A stretch of 64,000 nt of DNA from contig CAXXIF010000019.1 of the NCBI GenBank assembly GCA_963677375.2, positions 124,001 through 188,000 of the forward strand. The letters are read 5' to 3'. The position numbers were made by a program, and so were the translations under genes. Source of the DNA: Pseudaeromonas sp963677375 (GTDB lineage Bacteria > Pseudomonadota > Gammaproteobacteria > Enterobacterales > Aeromonadaceae). Numbering within the stretch: position 1 is the first letter of the stretch; every line of letters starts with the position of its first letter. The notes beneath the pieces are model-generated. The model saw only the letters and a list, made by a program, of their open reading frames with translations, made no database searches and was not told the DNA's origin. Shown here one piece after another: positions 43,662 to 52,637 of this stretch.

Positions 43662-44147
43662 ATGACCATCACGATCCGGCGGATCAATTTTTCGGAACCC
43701 GAGCAGGCGAGTCTGCTGGTGCAGTTACTGGACGCCTATGCCCAGGATCCTATGGGGGGAGGGCTCGGTCTGGCCGAGGAGGTCAAGGCCGGGTTGGCGC
43801 AGCGGTTGGCTCTGGTTCCCGATGCAGTCGGGTTAGTGGCCTATGTTGCGGGCGAGGCTGCCGGTCTGGCGACCGCATTCGCCGGATTCTCCACCTTTGC
43901 GGCCCGACCCTTGTTGAACATCCATGATTTGGCAGTGTTGGCTTCCTTTCGGCAGCAGGGTGTCGGTCAGGCATTGCTGGCAGAGTTGGAGTTGATAGCC
44001 CAAGAGCGGGGGTGCTGCAAGCTGACGCTGGAGGTGCTGAGCAATAATCAGGTGGCGCAAGGGGCTTATCGCAAATTTGGATTTGCCGCCTATACACTGG
44101 ATGACAGCGCCGGGACGGCACAATTCTGGCAAAAATGGCTGGAATAA
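43662..44147 (+). CDS. GNAT acetyltransferase
   Basis: 161 residues. The acetyl-CoA loop is SFRQQGVGQALLAELELIA, followed by LTLEVLSNNQVAQGAYRKFGF. AGGGAG precedes the ATG. Fourth GNAT gene within 6 kb. Its last codons form the first unit of a 13-base tandem repeat. Confidence 0.87.
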   Translation: MTITIRRINFSEPEQASLLVQLLDAYAQDPMGGGLGLAEEVKAGLAQRLALVPDAVGLVAYVAGEAAGLATAFAGFSTFAARPLLNIHDLAVLASFRQQGVGQALLAELELIAQERGCCKLTLEVLSNNQVAQGAYRKFGFAAYTLDDSAGTAQFWQKWLE

Positions 44148-44175
44148 GCGGCTGGAATAAGCGGCTGAAATAAGC
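44137..44175 (+). repeat. three tandem 13-bp repeats across a stop codon
   Basis: GGCTGGAATAAGC at 44137-44149, an identical copy at 44150-44162, and GGCTGAAATAAGC at 44163-44175. The first copy contains the last codons and the TAA of the GNAT gene. Because 13 is not a multiple of three, TAA appears in a new frame in each copy. Confidence 0.85.
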
Positions 44176-44201
44176 AGCCAAAAAAGGTATCGCAGGAAAT
44201 A

Positions 44202-44227
44202 AAAAAACGCTCGTCAGAGCGTTTTTT
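44202..44227. terminator. bidirectional terminator between convergent genes
   Basis: AAAAAACGCTC, loop GTCA, GAGCGTTTTTT. The A and T tracts on both sides serve the GNAT gene and the minus-strand gene at 44251. Confidence 0.92.
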
Positions 44228-44250
44228 ATGCGATTCCGAGTGGATGCCGC

Positions 44251-44643
44251 CTAGACACCCTGGTCCAGCAGTAGGGCCCGCCCATGTTGGTTGGGAATAA
44301 AGGCCAATAACTCTTCGTCGTGGCTGAAGCTCCAGCCACGGATTTCATGATCGATCTGAATACGGGCACCTGCTTGCAGATTCATCGGCACCGGATTGCC
44401 AGCCAGGGTACGTACTAATAGCTGTTCACCATTTCGCGCTTGCAGGCGCAGATAGGCTTGCTCGCCCTTTTGTTCTACGGTAACCAACCGCAATTCGTCT
44501 TGTTCACTGAGTAGGCTATGGGCATCGGCCAGATGCCCAATCTGGCTGGTCAAGCCAATGGCTCCGCCTTCATCGGCTTCGGCCAACAGAGGGACACCAG
44601 CCAGGGCCAAACCCAAGACCAGATACTGCATGGTGGATTTCAT
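44251..44643 (-). CDS. periplasmic protein of unknown function
   Basis: 130 residues with signal peptide MKSTMQYLVLGLALAGVPLLAEA. The mature part looks beta-rich (LRLVTVEQKGEQAYLRLQA, GARIQIDHEIRGWSFSH). An upstream in-frame start at 44781 would hide the signal peptide. GAGGG lies about 11 bases before ATG 44643. No family recognised. Confidence 0.62.
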   Translation of the reverse strand: MKSTMQYLVLGLALAGVPLLAEADEGGAIGLTSQIGHLADAHSLLSEQDELRLVTVEQKGEQAYLRLQARNGEQLLVRTLAGNPVPMNLQAGARIQIDHEIRGWSFSHDEELLAFIPNQHGRALLLDQGV

Positions 44644-45139
44644 CAATTTGTTTCCCTCTACCGCTAGGATGACGCCCACTTTAGGGAAAGCCCAAGCAAC
44701 TGTCAGGCCTGGATTTGGCAAGTCGTGGGCTGGATCACGGCAAATCTGACCTCTTTTACACTTGAAAACAATTTCATTCACACAAATTACATTTTAATGG
44801 GTTATGGCGGCGATCTCTGGTGAAAATGGTAGATAATGACTCGCATTGAGACCGGTTACATATCGCCTTCCTTCGAACCACTCCTCCGGTCCCTTGTAAA
44901 AACGCATATTAATCAAATTCTTATGATTCTCTTCTGTTGACGTTTTTAGGCTAAAAAATAGCATCCCATATACACACGGGTACAAATACGGTGCCGCTGG
45001 ATAGGTCTTTTTATAGAGCTGTCTGGGGGCTCGCTTCAACTCTGCCGGAACGGAATGCGCCGGAGTTGAGTGCAATAGACGTTCATCAGAACGCGTAGCG
45101 CATTCCACCTTGACGACACAACATGAAGGGAATATCACA
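44644..45139. other. 496-base divergent intergenic region before the amylase gene
   Basis: Holds promoters for the minus-strand periplasmic protein and the plus-strand amylase. A single GGAGGA (minus strand, near 44880) recalls half a MalT box but stands alone. No convincing CRP site. Open frames here are antisense shadows or lack ribosome sites. Confidence 0.45.
44937..44964 (+). promoter_or_regulatory. candidate amylase promoter
   Basis: TTGACG (44937-44942), 16-base spacer, TAGCAT (44959-44964). The start would be near 44971, leaving a leader of about 170 bases. Confidence 0.4.
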
Positions 45140-47704
45140 ATGAGAAAGTTGAAGTTCAGCGCTCTGACGTTGGGTGCCGCAGTTGCCATGGCTATGGCCA
45201 GCAACGCCGCCAACGCCGGCGTTATGGTGCATCTGTTCCAATGGAAGTTTAACGACATCGCCAACGAGTGTGAAACCGTACTCGGCCCCAAGGGCTTCGA
45301 TGCTGTACAGATCACCCCGCCGAACGAACACCGGCAAGGCTCCGAGTGGTGGAGTGTTTACCAGCCGGTTTCCTATACCAATTTTACCAGCCGTGGCGGT
45401 AACGAGGCTGAACTCAAGAGTATGATCCAGCGCTGTAAAACCGCCGGGGTCAAGATCTACGTCGATGCAGTCTTTAACCAGATGGCTAGTGGTACCGGAA
45501 CAGGTACCGGTGGCAGCAGTTACTCCGATCGCAACTATCCCTATCTGGGCTACAACGATTTCCACAGCCCCTGCTCCATCAACAGTTACGGTGATCGCTA
45601 CCAGGTGCAAAACTGTGGTCTGTTGGGCATGCCGGATCTGAATACGGGCTCCAGTTATGTTCAGGGCCAGATCGCTAATTATATGAAGACCCTGACCAGT
45701 TGGGGGGTCGCCGGTTTCCGTATCGATGCCGCCAAGCACATGGCTGTCTCGGATTTGGCGGCTATTTATGCTCAAGCCGGCAATCCTTTCATCTATCAGG
45801 AAGTCATTGGTGCCGCAGGCGAACCCATCCAACCGGGTGAGTACACAGGTCTGGGTGTGGTGACCGAATTCAAGTACGGCACCGATCTGGCGTCCAACTT
45901 CAAGGGTCAAATTAAGAATCTGAAGACCTTTGGCGAAAGCTGGGGTCTGTTGCCGTCCAACAAGGCGGAAGTCTTTGTCGTCAACCATGACCGTGAGCGC
46001 GGCCAAGGCGGTGGTGGCATGCTGACTTACAAGGATGGCGCCCTGTACAACCTGGCGAACGTCTTCATGCTGGCCTGGCCCTATGGTGAATATCCGCAGG
46101 TGATGTCCGGTTACGACTTCGGTTCCAACACCGATGCCGGTGGCCCGAATGCGACGGCTTGTGCTGCCGGTTCAGGTTGGAACTGCGAGCACCGTTGGAG
46201 CAACATTGCCAACATGGTCTCTTTCCATAACGTCACCAAGGACGCACCAAGCGTGCTGAACTGGTGGGATAACGGCAATAACCAGATTGCATTTGGCCGT
46301 GGTGCCAAGGGCTTCATCGTGATCAACAATGAAAGCTCTTCCCTGACCAAGACTCTGCAAACCGGTCTGCCTGCCGGTAACTACTGTAATATCCTGGCCG
46401 GTTCCGCCTTGTGTAGCGGTAGCATCATCACAGTCGATGCCAGTGGCAATGCCACCTTCACCGTGGGTGCCATGCAAGCAGCGGCCATTCATATCGGTGC
46501 CAAGGGTGATTGTACTAACCCTGCCGGTTGTGTGACGCCCAAGTTCCCGAGCCTGTTTATTCGCGGCACTCAGAATGCGTGGGCAACCACAGCCTTGACT
46601 GTTAACCCGACCACTCGCGTTTGGGCGGCTGACGTGACCTTCACCGGGGCTGGTGATACCGCTGGCGCGCAACGCTTCAAGTTTGACGTCTATGGCAACT
46701 GGACCGAAAACTACGGTGATACCGGTGCCGATGGCGTTCTGGACAAGGCCAGTACCAGCGATATCCTGTTCAGCGGTGTCGGCAAATACCATGTCGAAGT
46801 CGATGAGAAGACCATGAAGTACACTCTGAAGGCAGTCGATGGTGGTCAAGCACCGGTCGCGGCGGTTTCGCCGAAGACCCAGACCGTCAACGTGGGTGAC
46901 ACTCTGGTCCTGGACGCTTCCGCTTCGACCGATGATGGTCAAATCGTTAGCTACAGCTGGTCTACCGGTGGTGTTGGCAAGACGGAAAGCGTGACCTTCA
47001 ACACCAAGGGCACCCAGACTATCACTGTAACTGTGACTGATAACGAAGGACTGACCTCTACGGCCAGCGCCGTGGTTACCGTCAACGACGCCTCTGGTAA
47101 CTTCCTGCAAACTCTGCCGACCTTGAACTTCCGTGGCACCGCCAACAGCTGGGGTAGTGCCGCTATGACTCTGGTTGCTGACCATCTGTGGGAAGCCACT
47201 GTGACCTTTGACGGCCAGGCAAACCAACGCTTCAAGTTTGACGTCAAGGGTGACTGGACGCAGAACTACGGCGATACCAACAAGGATGGTACTGCCGAGT
47301 TGGCCGGGGCTGATATCTACAGCACAGTTGTTGGTCAATACAAGGTTCAGTTCAACGACGACACCCTGAAGTACAGCCTGACCAAGATCGGTGGCACCAG
47401 CTACGTGGCCAAGTTCGCCAGCCTGAATCTGCGCGGCACCATGAACAGCTGGGGTAGCACTGCCATGAAACTGGTGGCGGATAACACCTGGCAAGCCGAT
47501 GTCACCTTCACTGGCGCTGGTGATGCAACAGGTTCACAACGCTTCAAGTTTGATGTGAAGGGTGACTGGACGCAAAACTACGGTGATACCAATAAGGACG
47601 GCACAGCCGAACTGACGGGTGCCGACATCACCACCGCCGTCGTAGGTACCTATGTGGTGACCTTTAACGACAGCACCTTGAAGTACACGATTGTTGCCAA
47701 GTAA
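45140..47704 (+). CDS. secreted animal-type alpha-amylase with three C-terminal modules and a PKD-like domain
   Basis: 854 residues, GH13 endo-amylase acting on starch outside the cell. Signal peptide 1-26. Catalytic barrel about 27-365 with nucleophile D196 (GFRIDAAKH), acid/base E221 (YQEVIG) and D284 (VNHDRERG); beta domain to about 453. Then an X25-like module (about 469-565), a PKD-like domain (571-650) and two more X25-like modules (658-749, 757-853). Close to animal and Pseudoalteromonas amylases. Chloride ligands R194 and N282 are kept, but the third position, before VMSGY, is Q320 rather than Arg/Lys. AGGGAA precedes ATG 45140. Followed by a strong terminator. Confidence 0.93.
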   Translation: MRKLKFSALTLGAAVAMAMASNAANAGVMVHLFQWKFNDIANECETVLGPKGFDAVQITPPNEHRQGSEWWSVYQPVSYTNFTSRGGNEAELKSMIQRCKTAGVKIYVDAVFNQMASGTGTGTGGSSYSDRNYPYLGYNDFHSPCSINSYGDRYQVQNCGLLGMPDLNTGSSYVQGQIANYMKTLTSWGVAGFRIDAAKHMAVSDLAAIYAQAGNPFIYQEVIGAAGEPIQPGEYTGLGVVTEFKYGTDLASNFKGQIKNLKTFGESWGLLPSNKAEVFVVNHDRERGQGGGGMLTYKDGALYNLANVFMLAWPYGEYPQVMSGYDFGSNTDAGGPNATACAAGSGWNCEHRWSNIANMVSFHNVTKDAPSVLNWWDNGNNQIAFGRGAKGFIVINNESSSLTKTLQTGLPAGNYCNILAGSALCSGSIITVDASGNATFTVGAMQAAAIHIGAKGDCTNPAGCVTPKFPSLFIRGTQNAWATTALTVNPTTRVWAADVTFTGAGDTAGAQRFKFDVYGNWTENYGDTGADGVLDKASTSDILFSGVGKYHVEVDEKTMKYTLKAVDGGQAPVAAVSPKTQTVNVGDTLVLDASASTDDGQIVSYSWSTGGVGKTESVTFNTKGTQTITVTVTDNEGLTSTASAVVTVNDASGNFLQTLPTLNFRGTANSWGSAAMTLVADHLWEATVTFDGQANQRFKFDVKGDWTQNYGDTNKDGTAELAGADIYSTVVGQYKVQFNDDTLKYSLTKIGGTSYVAKFASLNLRGTMNSWGSTAMKLVADNTWQADVTFTGAGDATGSQRFKFDVKGDWTQNYGDTNKDGTAELTGADITTAVVGTYVVTFNDSTLKYTIVAK
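47229..47611 (+). repeat. duplicated module sequence inside the amylase gene
   Basis: About 72 bases at 47229-47300 and at 47540-47611 are the same except for scattered mostly third-position changes. Both encode RFKFDVKGDWTQNYGDTNKD and flanking residues. A more diverged third copy (RFKFDVYGNWTENYGDTG) lies near 46672. This points to a fairly recent duplication of the last module. Confidence 0.85.
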
Positions 47705-47755
47705 CACAACGGATTCATCCGTGTAACTACACTCCTGCCCTGCAGGCATAGCCCA

Positions 47756-47789
47756 GTGGCGTACTCTCCGTGGTACGCCACTTTTTTTT
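47756..47789 (+). terminator. intrinsic terminator after amylase
   Basis: GTGGCGTAC (47756-47764), loop of 8, GTACGCCAC (47773-47781), then eight T. Confidence 0.93.
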
Positions 47790-47931
47790 GTGCCGTGATA
47801 GCCAGTTGATGAGTATGCATGGACGTTGAAGCCGGACGAGAGGGGAGGGACTCGGCACTCTGCTACTTGAATGCGTGGGCGAGACTGTGTCAGTGTGCGA
47901 CAAGATAATGCACACAGAAGGAAGTTGTGAC

Positions 47932-48564
47932 ATGGCAATCGAAACCTGGATGGGATTTTTTCTCGCGTGTTGGATCATCAGTTTGTCGCCCGGAGCCGGG
48001 GCCATTGCCTCGATGAGCAGCGGCCTGCGGCATGGTTTTCGACGCGGCTACTGGAATGTGATCGGTTTACAACTGGGGTTAGCGCTGCAGATTGCGGTGG
48101 TGGCAGCTGGCGTTGGGGCCCTGCTGACCACCTCGGCGCTGGCATTTTCTGTGATCAAATGGTTCGGCGTGGGATATCTGGTTTATTTGGCGTGGCGTCA
48201 ATGGCGAAGTGCGCCGAGTGAGATGACGGCCACTACCTCTCAAGCCAGTGGTCGCCCGTCGGCGCTGCTGGTGCGTGGTTTCCTAGTCAATGCCAGCAAT
48301 CCCAAGGCCATTGTGTTCATGCTGGCGGTACTGCCCCAGTTCGTCGATCCTCATCTCGCCTTGTTACCGCAATATCTGCTCATGGGTACCACCATGATCA
48401 CCATAGATCTGCTGGTGATGGCCGGTTACACCGGCTTGGCAATCACACTGCTGCGTTATTTACGGACTCCCCGGCAACAGCGGCTGGTCAATCGTACCTT
48501 TGCCTCTCTTTTTATCGCCGCTGCCGCACTTTTGACGCTGGTGCATCGCGCCGAAGCGCACTAA
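47932..48564 (+). CDS. rhtB: LysE/RhtB-family amino acid exporter
   Basis: 210 residues, inner membrane, about six helices. Starts ETWMGFFLACWIISLSPGAGAI, then LRHGFRRGYWNVIGLQLGLAL; VNASNPKAIVFMLAVLPQFV and the ending match E. coli RhtB, a homoserine and homoserine lactone exporter. The family call is firm, the exact substrate less so. AAGGA lies 9-10 bases before ATG 47932. Confidence 0.85.
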   Translation: MAIETWMGFFLACWIISLSPGAGAIASMSSGLRHGFRRGYWNVIGLQLGLALQIAVVAAGVGALLTTSALAFSVIKWFGVGYLVYLAWRQWRSAPSEMTATTSQASGRPSALLVRGFLVNASNPKAIVFMLAVLPQFVDPHLALLPQYLLMGTTMITIDLLVMAGYTGLAITLLRYLRTPRQQRLVNRTFASLFIAAAALLTLVHRAEAH

Positions 48565-48655
48565 GACACTGAGTCTCATGGTGACGGAGCTGCAATGTCG
48601 ACTCCCTCATGACGTGTGCTCTGAGGGAGCCGTTGCGGCGGCGAAGCCAGATTCT

Positions 48656-50515
48656 TCACTCCGGTTGTGGATAATGCGCATGGACCCAGGTGGCGAATTG
48701 CTGACACATGGGGCCGTTTCCGTGCCGATTGTCCGCAATCAGCTGGCTGCCATGCACGATGCGAATGTGGGCATCCAATTCAAAACCATCTGCAGTCTGA
48801 GGTCGTGCCGCCGCGGCTTCGATGCTAGTTTGCGCCGCCTGCCAGCAGGCCTCGACACTCAGATTGCAGATCTTGGCCAGATAATCCGGATTAAAGCCTT
48901 CACCGGTCAGGCTCCGCAGCGTCTCATCATGAGTCAGTCGATTTCCGGGTTGCCAGTAATGGCGAGCCAAGTCTGGGCCTATGGCTGGATTGTTCGTCAG
49001 ATAGCCGTCCCGCTTCAGGAAAAAGGCTCGGGTCTGTTCGACTGCCATCAGGGCCAGTAGATAACCATGATAGGAGCAGGCTGACTCCTGGGAAAGAAGG
49101 TGGGGGATCGCTAGTGTGGGGCGGGGGCTGGCGGATATCCCCAGAATGCGCTGTTCCACTTCCCGAGCCAACGCTGTGATGGCGCCAGGTGTCATCTCGG
49201 CATCTGTTAGCTGATAGAAAGCCCATTCGAAGTAGGGTACCAACAGGATATGGCGCTCACTGAAGGCGCGCATGGGTTGCTTGGCGGCAATCAGCTGGTG
49301 GATCAACGAGGCCGGGATCGGGGTGCCCTCCTGATCCGTGGCGTAGAGGGTCAACCAGTCGGCGTCATCCAGCAGGCTGTCGCAGAACATGGATTGGGTC
49401 TCGGCGTAGGCCATGGAGGTCGGGGCAAACTCCTGAGAGAAGCAGGGGGCATTCTGGCGGATATTGGCGAAGTGGGCGGCATGCCCCCCTTCGTGTAACA
49501 GGGTGTTGAGGCCATTGAGACCGCTGCCTATTTGATCTGGCTTGGCCAGACTGGTGAAGTTGATGGTGGCGGGTTGCCAGCTTCCTTCATTGACAAACGC
49601 CGGCACCGGACCATGCATGAAGCCATTTTCATACTTCCCATCGCGTTCGAGCAGATCCAGGGTCAGATGGGCGCCGGAGAAGCCGATGTGCAGGCGCTCG
49701 AAGCTGGTGATCCAGCGTGACAGCGCCGAGGCAAACGGCATATAGGCATCCAGCTGACGATTGACATCACCACTGCTGAAAAAACGCACATTATGAGGCG
49801 CAGTGGCATCATCCCCCTTCTGCTCTCGCAGCCGGGACAGGCTCTCGAGGTTGGTTTCACGGGTCCGGGCCTCGAAACGATCCAGAATGGTGAATAACTG
49901 CTCGGGGGTCATGCGTTCGCTTTTTTGAACCTTGTAGTCAAAGTAGTTGCGATACCCCAAGCTGCGGGCAAAACGATTACGTTGCTGGACTATGTCGATG
50001 AGCCCGTTTGCCAGTACCCACTGCTCTACTCCCAGCAGAGCCTGATGGGAGCTCAGTCGCTGCTCCTCCACCTCGTTGGTCGCCAGATTGGTCAGCAGGG
50101 CACCTAATGACGCCTCGACTCGCTCACCACTGCCATCCAGATGAGTGGGTTTGAAGTGTTTGCGGCGGGCAAATAGTTCGGCTTCCCGTTCAATCAAGCG
50201 TTCAAGTTCAGTCTGGGCGGTGGCATTTTCGATGGCATTGCAATCGAAGAAGGTATACCAGCCACGTAAGCCAATCAGGAGTTCATCGCGCTCCGCGGAT
50301 GGCGGCAGTTGCTCCAGACGCCGGATGTGGGCTCGTAACTCACCGAGGCGCTGGCCGCTCGCGATAAACTGCTTATAGAGTTTCTCGGCGGCGGCAAAGC
50401 CATCGTGGTCTTCGCTGATCCCCATATAGGTGTCCCAGAACAGAGTCTCCTTGCGTTGGTGAATGGCGAGATAATCATGATTGAGTTGGTTGAGATAGGA
50501 ATGCGCCGTATGCAT
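48656..50515 (-). CDS. M3-family metallopeptidase
   Basis: 619 residues, no signal peptide, so probably a cytoplasmic oligopeptidase of the M3 (thimet/PepF) clan. Zinc motif HEGGH in NTLLHEGGHAAHF near residue 342; the third ligand is probably the Glu of MAYAETQSMF. Mostly helical. GGAG precedes the ATG by 11 bases. Ends near the convergent rhtB gene. Substrate range unknown. Confidence 0.85.
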   Translation of the reverse strand: MHTAHSYLNQLNHDYLAIHQRKETLFWDTYMGISEDHDGFAAAEKLYKQFIASGQRLGELRAHIRRLEQLPPSAERDELLIGLRGWYTFFDCNAIENATAQTELERLIEREAELFARRKHFKPTHLDGSGERVEASLGALLTNLATNEVEEQRLSSHQALLGVEQWVLANGLIDIVQQRNRFARSLGYRNYFDYKVQKSERMTPEQLFTILDRFEARTRETNLESLSRLREQKGDDATAPHNVRFFSSGDVNRQLDAYMPFASALSRWITSFERLHIGFSGAHLTLDLLERDGKYENGFMHGPVPAFVNEGSWQPATINFTSLAKPDQIGSGLNGLNTLLHEGGHAAHFANIRQNAPCFSQEFAPTSMAYAETQSMFCDSLLDDADWLTLYATDQEGTPIPASLIHQLIAAKQPMRAFSERHILLVPYFEWAFYQLTDAEMTPGAITALAREVEQRILGISASPRPTLAIPHLLSQESACSYHGYLLALMAVEQTRAFFLKRDGYLTNNPAIGPDLARHYWQPGNRLTHDETLRSLTGEGFNPDYLAKICNLSVEACWQAAQTSIEAAAARPQTADGFELDAHIRIVHGSQLIADNRHGNGPMCQQFATWVHAHYPQPE

Positions 50516-50752
50516 GGGTAGGAATACTCCAGAGATGAAACGAATGAACCATAGCTATGAATGGTTGCTCTGTGGGGCAAGGGCTCTAAGGTACGCCTTG
50601 AATCACATCAAGAAAAGTAGCGAGCCCCTTGGTTTTTTTGCGGTGCCAGCCACTAAAACCAGGCGCTATATTTTCAACAGCAGGGGAGCTGGTCACATAC
50701 ACTTGAAGTTAGCGGTTGTCATGACTTAATCCCTCCGAAGAAGGAACACCAT

Positions 50753-51689
50753 ATGAAGCGGTTGAGATTCTGGTGTTGTCTACTCCTCTTGTTATCGCTC
50801 CACTCCTCATGGGTATGGGCCAGTGATCCGCCCACAATAGCGATTGTGCTCAAGTCGATGCAAAACGAATTTTTCGTCCAGATGGCGGATGGAGCCGAAG
50901 CTTACGCGACCGCTCATTCAGACCAATTACGGTTGACGGTGGAAGGGGTGAAGGCCGAAACCGATGTTTCGGGGCAGGAGCTCATCATCCGTCGTTTGTT
51001 AGCGCAAAAAATTGACGCCCTGATTATCGTGCCGACTGACTCGATTGCCATGTTACCTGTGCTGATGCAAGCCATTGCATCGGGTGTTCTCGTCATCAAT
51101 ATGGATAATAAGTTGGACGACCGGGCTCTGGCCCTGGAGGGCGTTAATATTCCTTTCGTGGGTCCCAGTAACTTTGCCGTGAGCGCGCAGTGTTGGCGAG
51201 TTTGTGGCCAAAAAGTTGCCTGCCGGGAGTCGGGTCGGTTTGATTGATGGACCTCCCGGCTCCATTAACGCCCGGGCGAGAAGCGATGGTTTCCGTGCCG
51301 CTCTGCGCAGCGCCGGTATGTCCGTTGCGGGTATCCGTTCCGGTTATTGGGATGTGGAGCAAGGACGCCTGGCCGCTGCCGATTTGCTGCACGCTGAACC
51401 CGGATTACGGGCGCTACTCTGCGGGAATGACAATATGGCCATCGGGGCCGTCCAGGCGGTGGCAGCAGCGGGTAAACAAGGGCAGGTGCTGATCGCCGGT
51501 TATGACCATATTCCTGGCATCCGCCGTTACATTCAGGATGGCCGCGTGTTGGCGACTGCGGATCAATATCCGAACCGACAGGCTGAATATGCGATTGAGC
51601 TGGCCTTGCACGCGCTCGCTCAAGGGACTAAACAGGCGGATTTACCCGGTATTGTGCAAACCCAGGTTCAATTGGTGACTCGGCCATGA
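50753..51689 (+). pseudogene. periplasmic sugar-binding-like protein, frameshifted
   Basis: RbsB-type binding protein (Peripla_BP_4 fold). Signal peptide MKRLRFWCCLLLLLSLHSSWVWA. Frame one (50753-51181 and a few bases on) gives IAIVLKSMQNEFFVQMADGAE to FVGPSNFAV. The frame shifts by one base between 51182 and 51190. Frame two resumes ARSVGEFVAKKLPAGSRVGLI and runs to 51689. One extra base (or two missing) explains it; no other damage. Restored length is about 311 residues. GAAGGAA precedes the ATG. No sugar transporter genes are adjacent. Another binding protein follows 19 bases downstream. Confidence 0.78.
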
Positions 51690-51708
51690 TGGCAAAGGAG
51701 TGATACCC

Positions 51709-52479
51709 GTGAAATGGATGAACTTGCTTCTGTGGGGCCTCTTGCTCACCGGTAGTCTGAATAGCTGGGCAGCAAGCCCGGTGATAGAGGTCTATGCCGA
51801 CCTCTATCCGCCTTTCATTATTCTTCAGGGTGGTCAGCTCAGTGGCCCCTATATCGATGCCTTTACGCAATTAGCCCAGGAGCAGGGCATAGCAGTGCAT
51901 TACCAGCCGATGCCGGTTCGGCGCTTGATGAAGCAGCTCGCTGTGCAACCGAACAGCTGTGGCCTGGCTGTCAATTTTGCTCCCGGTGAGGCGGAAACCC
52001 TTCGTTACGTCGGGCGGGTGGCCCCCATCACGCTGGCTGTCTATGCGCGAGCCGGAGCGGTCGGTAAGTTGGCCAATCTGGAACAGCTGCGTCAGTATCG
52101 GATCGGAGCCATCGATGTGGCCGAATTGAACGAGCTACTGGATAACGCCGCTATCCGCTATGAACCGCTAGCCAAGGCGGGGAATGGCATTGCCATGTTG
52201 CAGGCCAACCGTTTTGATCTGCTGGTGAGTGATGTGTTGCCTGAGCTACTGATGGTTAAGCAGGAGAGGGGGGCGATAGAGCGCGTCATGGTATTGGCAC
52301 GAGTCGAACGCTGGCTGGCTTGTCATCCTGGGCTGCCTCCGGCGGAGCTCAATGGGTTACGCAAAGCATTACAAGTGGGCGTGTTTGCCGATTCAGTTCA
52401 GGGTATCTGGTCTCGTTATGGCCTGTTGCCTGTGTATGAAGAGGTTCGGCGGGAGTGGGGAACGCCGAATCGGCACTAA
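51709..52479 (+). CDS. periplasmic substrate-binding protein, SBP_bac_3-like
   Basis: 256 residues from GTG 51709, 8 bases after AAGGAG. Signal peptide MKWMNLLLWGLLLTGSLNSWA. The mature part opens VIEVYADLYPPFIILQGGQLSGPYID, typical of family 3 solute-binding proteins, with IAMLQANRFDLLVSDVLPEL near the end. No ABC permease nearby. It probably shares a transcript with the sugar-binding-like gene upstream, an odd pairing of two unrelated binding folds. Confidence 0.78.
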   Translation: MKWMNLLLWGLLLTGSLNSWAASPVIEVYADLYPPFIILQGGQLSGPYIDAFTQLAQEQGIAVHYQPMPVRRLMKQLAVQPNSCGLAVNFAPGEAETLRYVGRVAPITLAVYARAGAVGKLANLEQLRQYRIGAIDVAELNELLDNAAIRYEPLAKAGNGIAMLQANRFDLLVSDVLPELLMVKQERGAIERVMVLARVERWLACHPGLPPAELNGLRKALQVGVFADSVQGIWSRYGLLPVYEEVRREWGTPNRH

Positions 52480-52637
52480 TCCCGGTCTCGTTTGATATAC
52501 ATCAAGCCCTTGCCTGGTATTGGGGCCGTTGGTCTGCGGTTCATTGTCATTCATTTTTGCCAAGGCGTAGAGTAGCCGGAACTTGAGGGCTGGCTCGAGC
52601 CTCAGTTGGGCTTTTGTTACGCCTCGGTTGGCAAATT

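Noticed and set aside
44870..44890. MalT box before the amylase gene
   Set aside because: Only one GGAGGA, in one orientation and without the usual array of boxes.
44794..45315. A 173-residue minus-strand frame before the amylase
   Set aside because: It overlaps the amylase signal-peptide coding region in antisense and has no ribosome site or domain.
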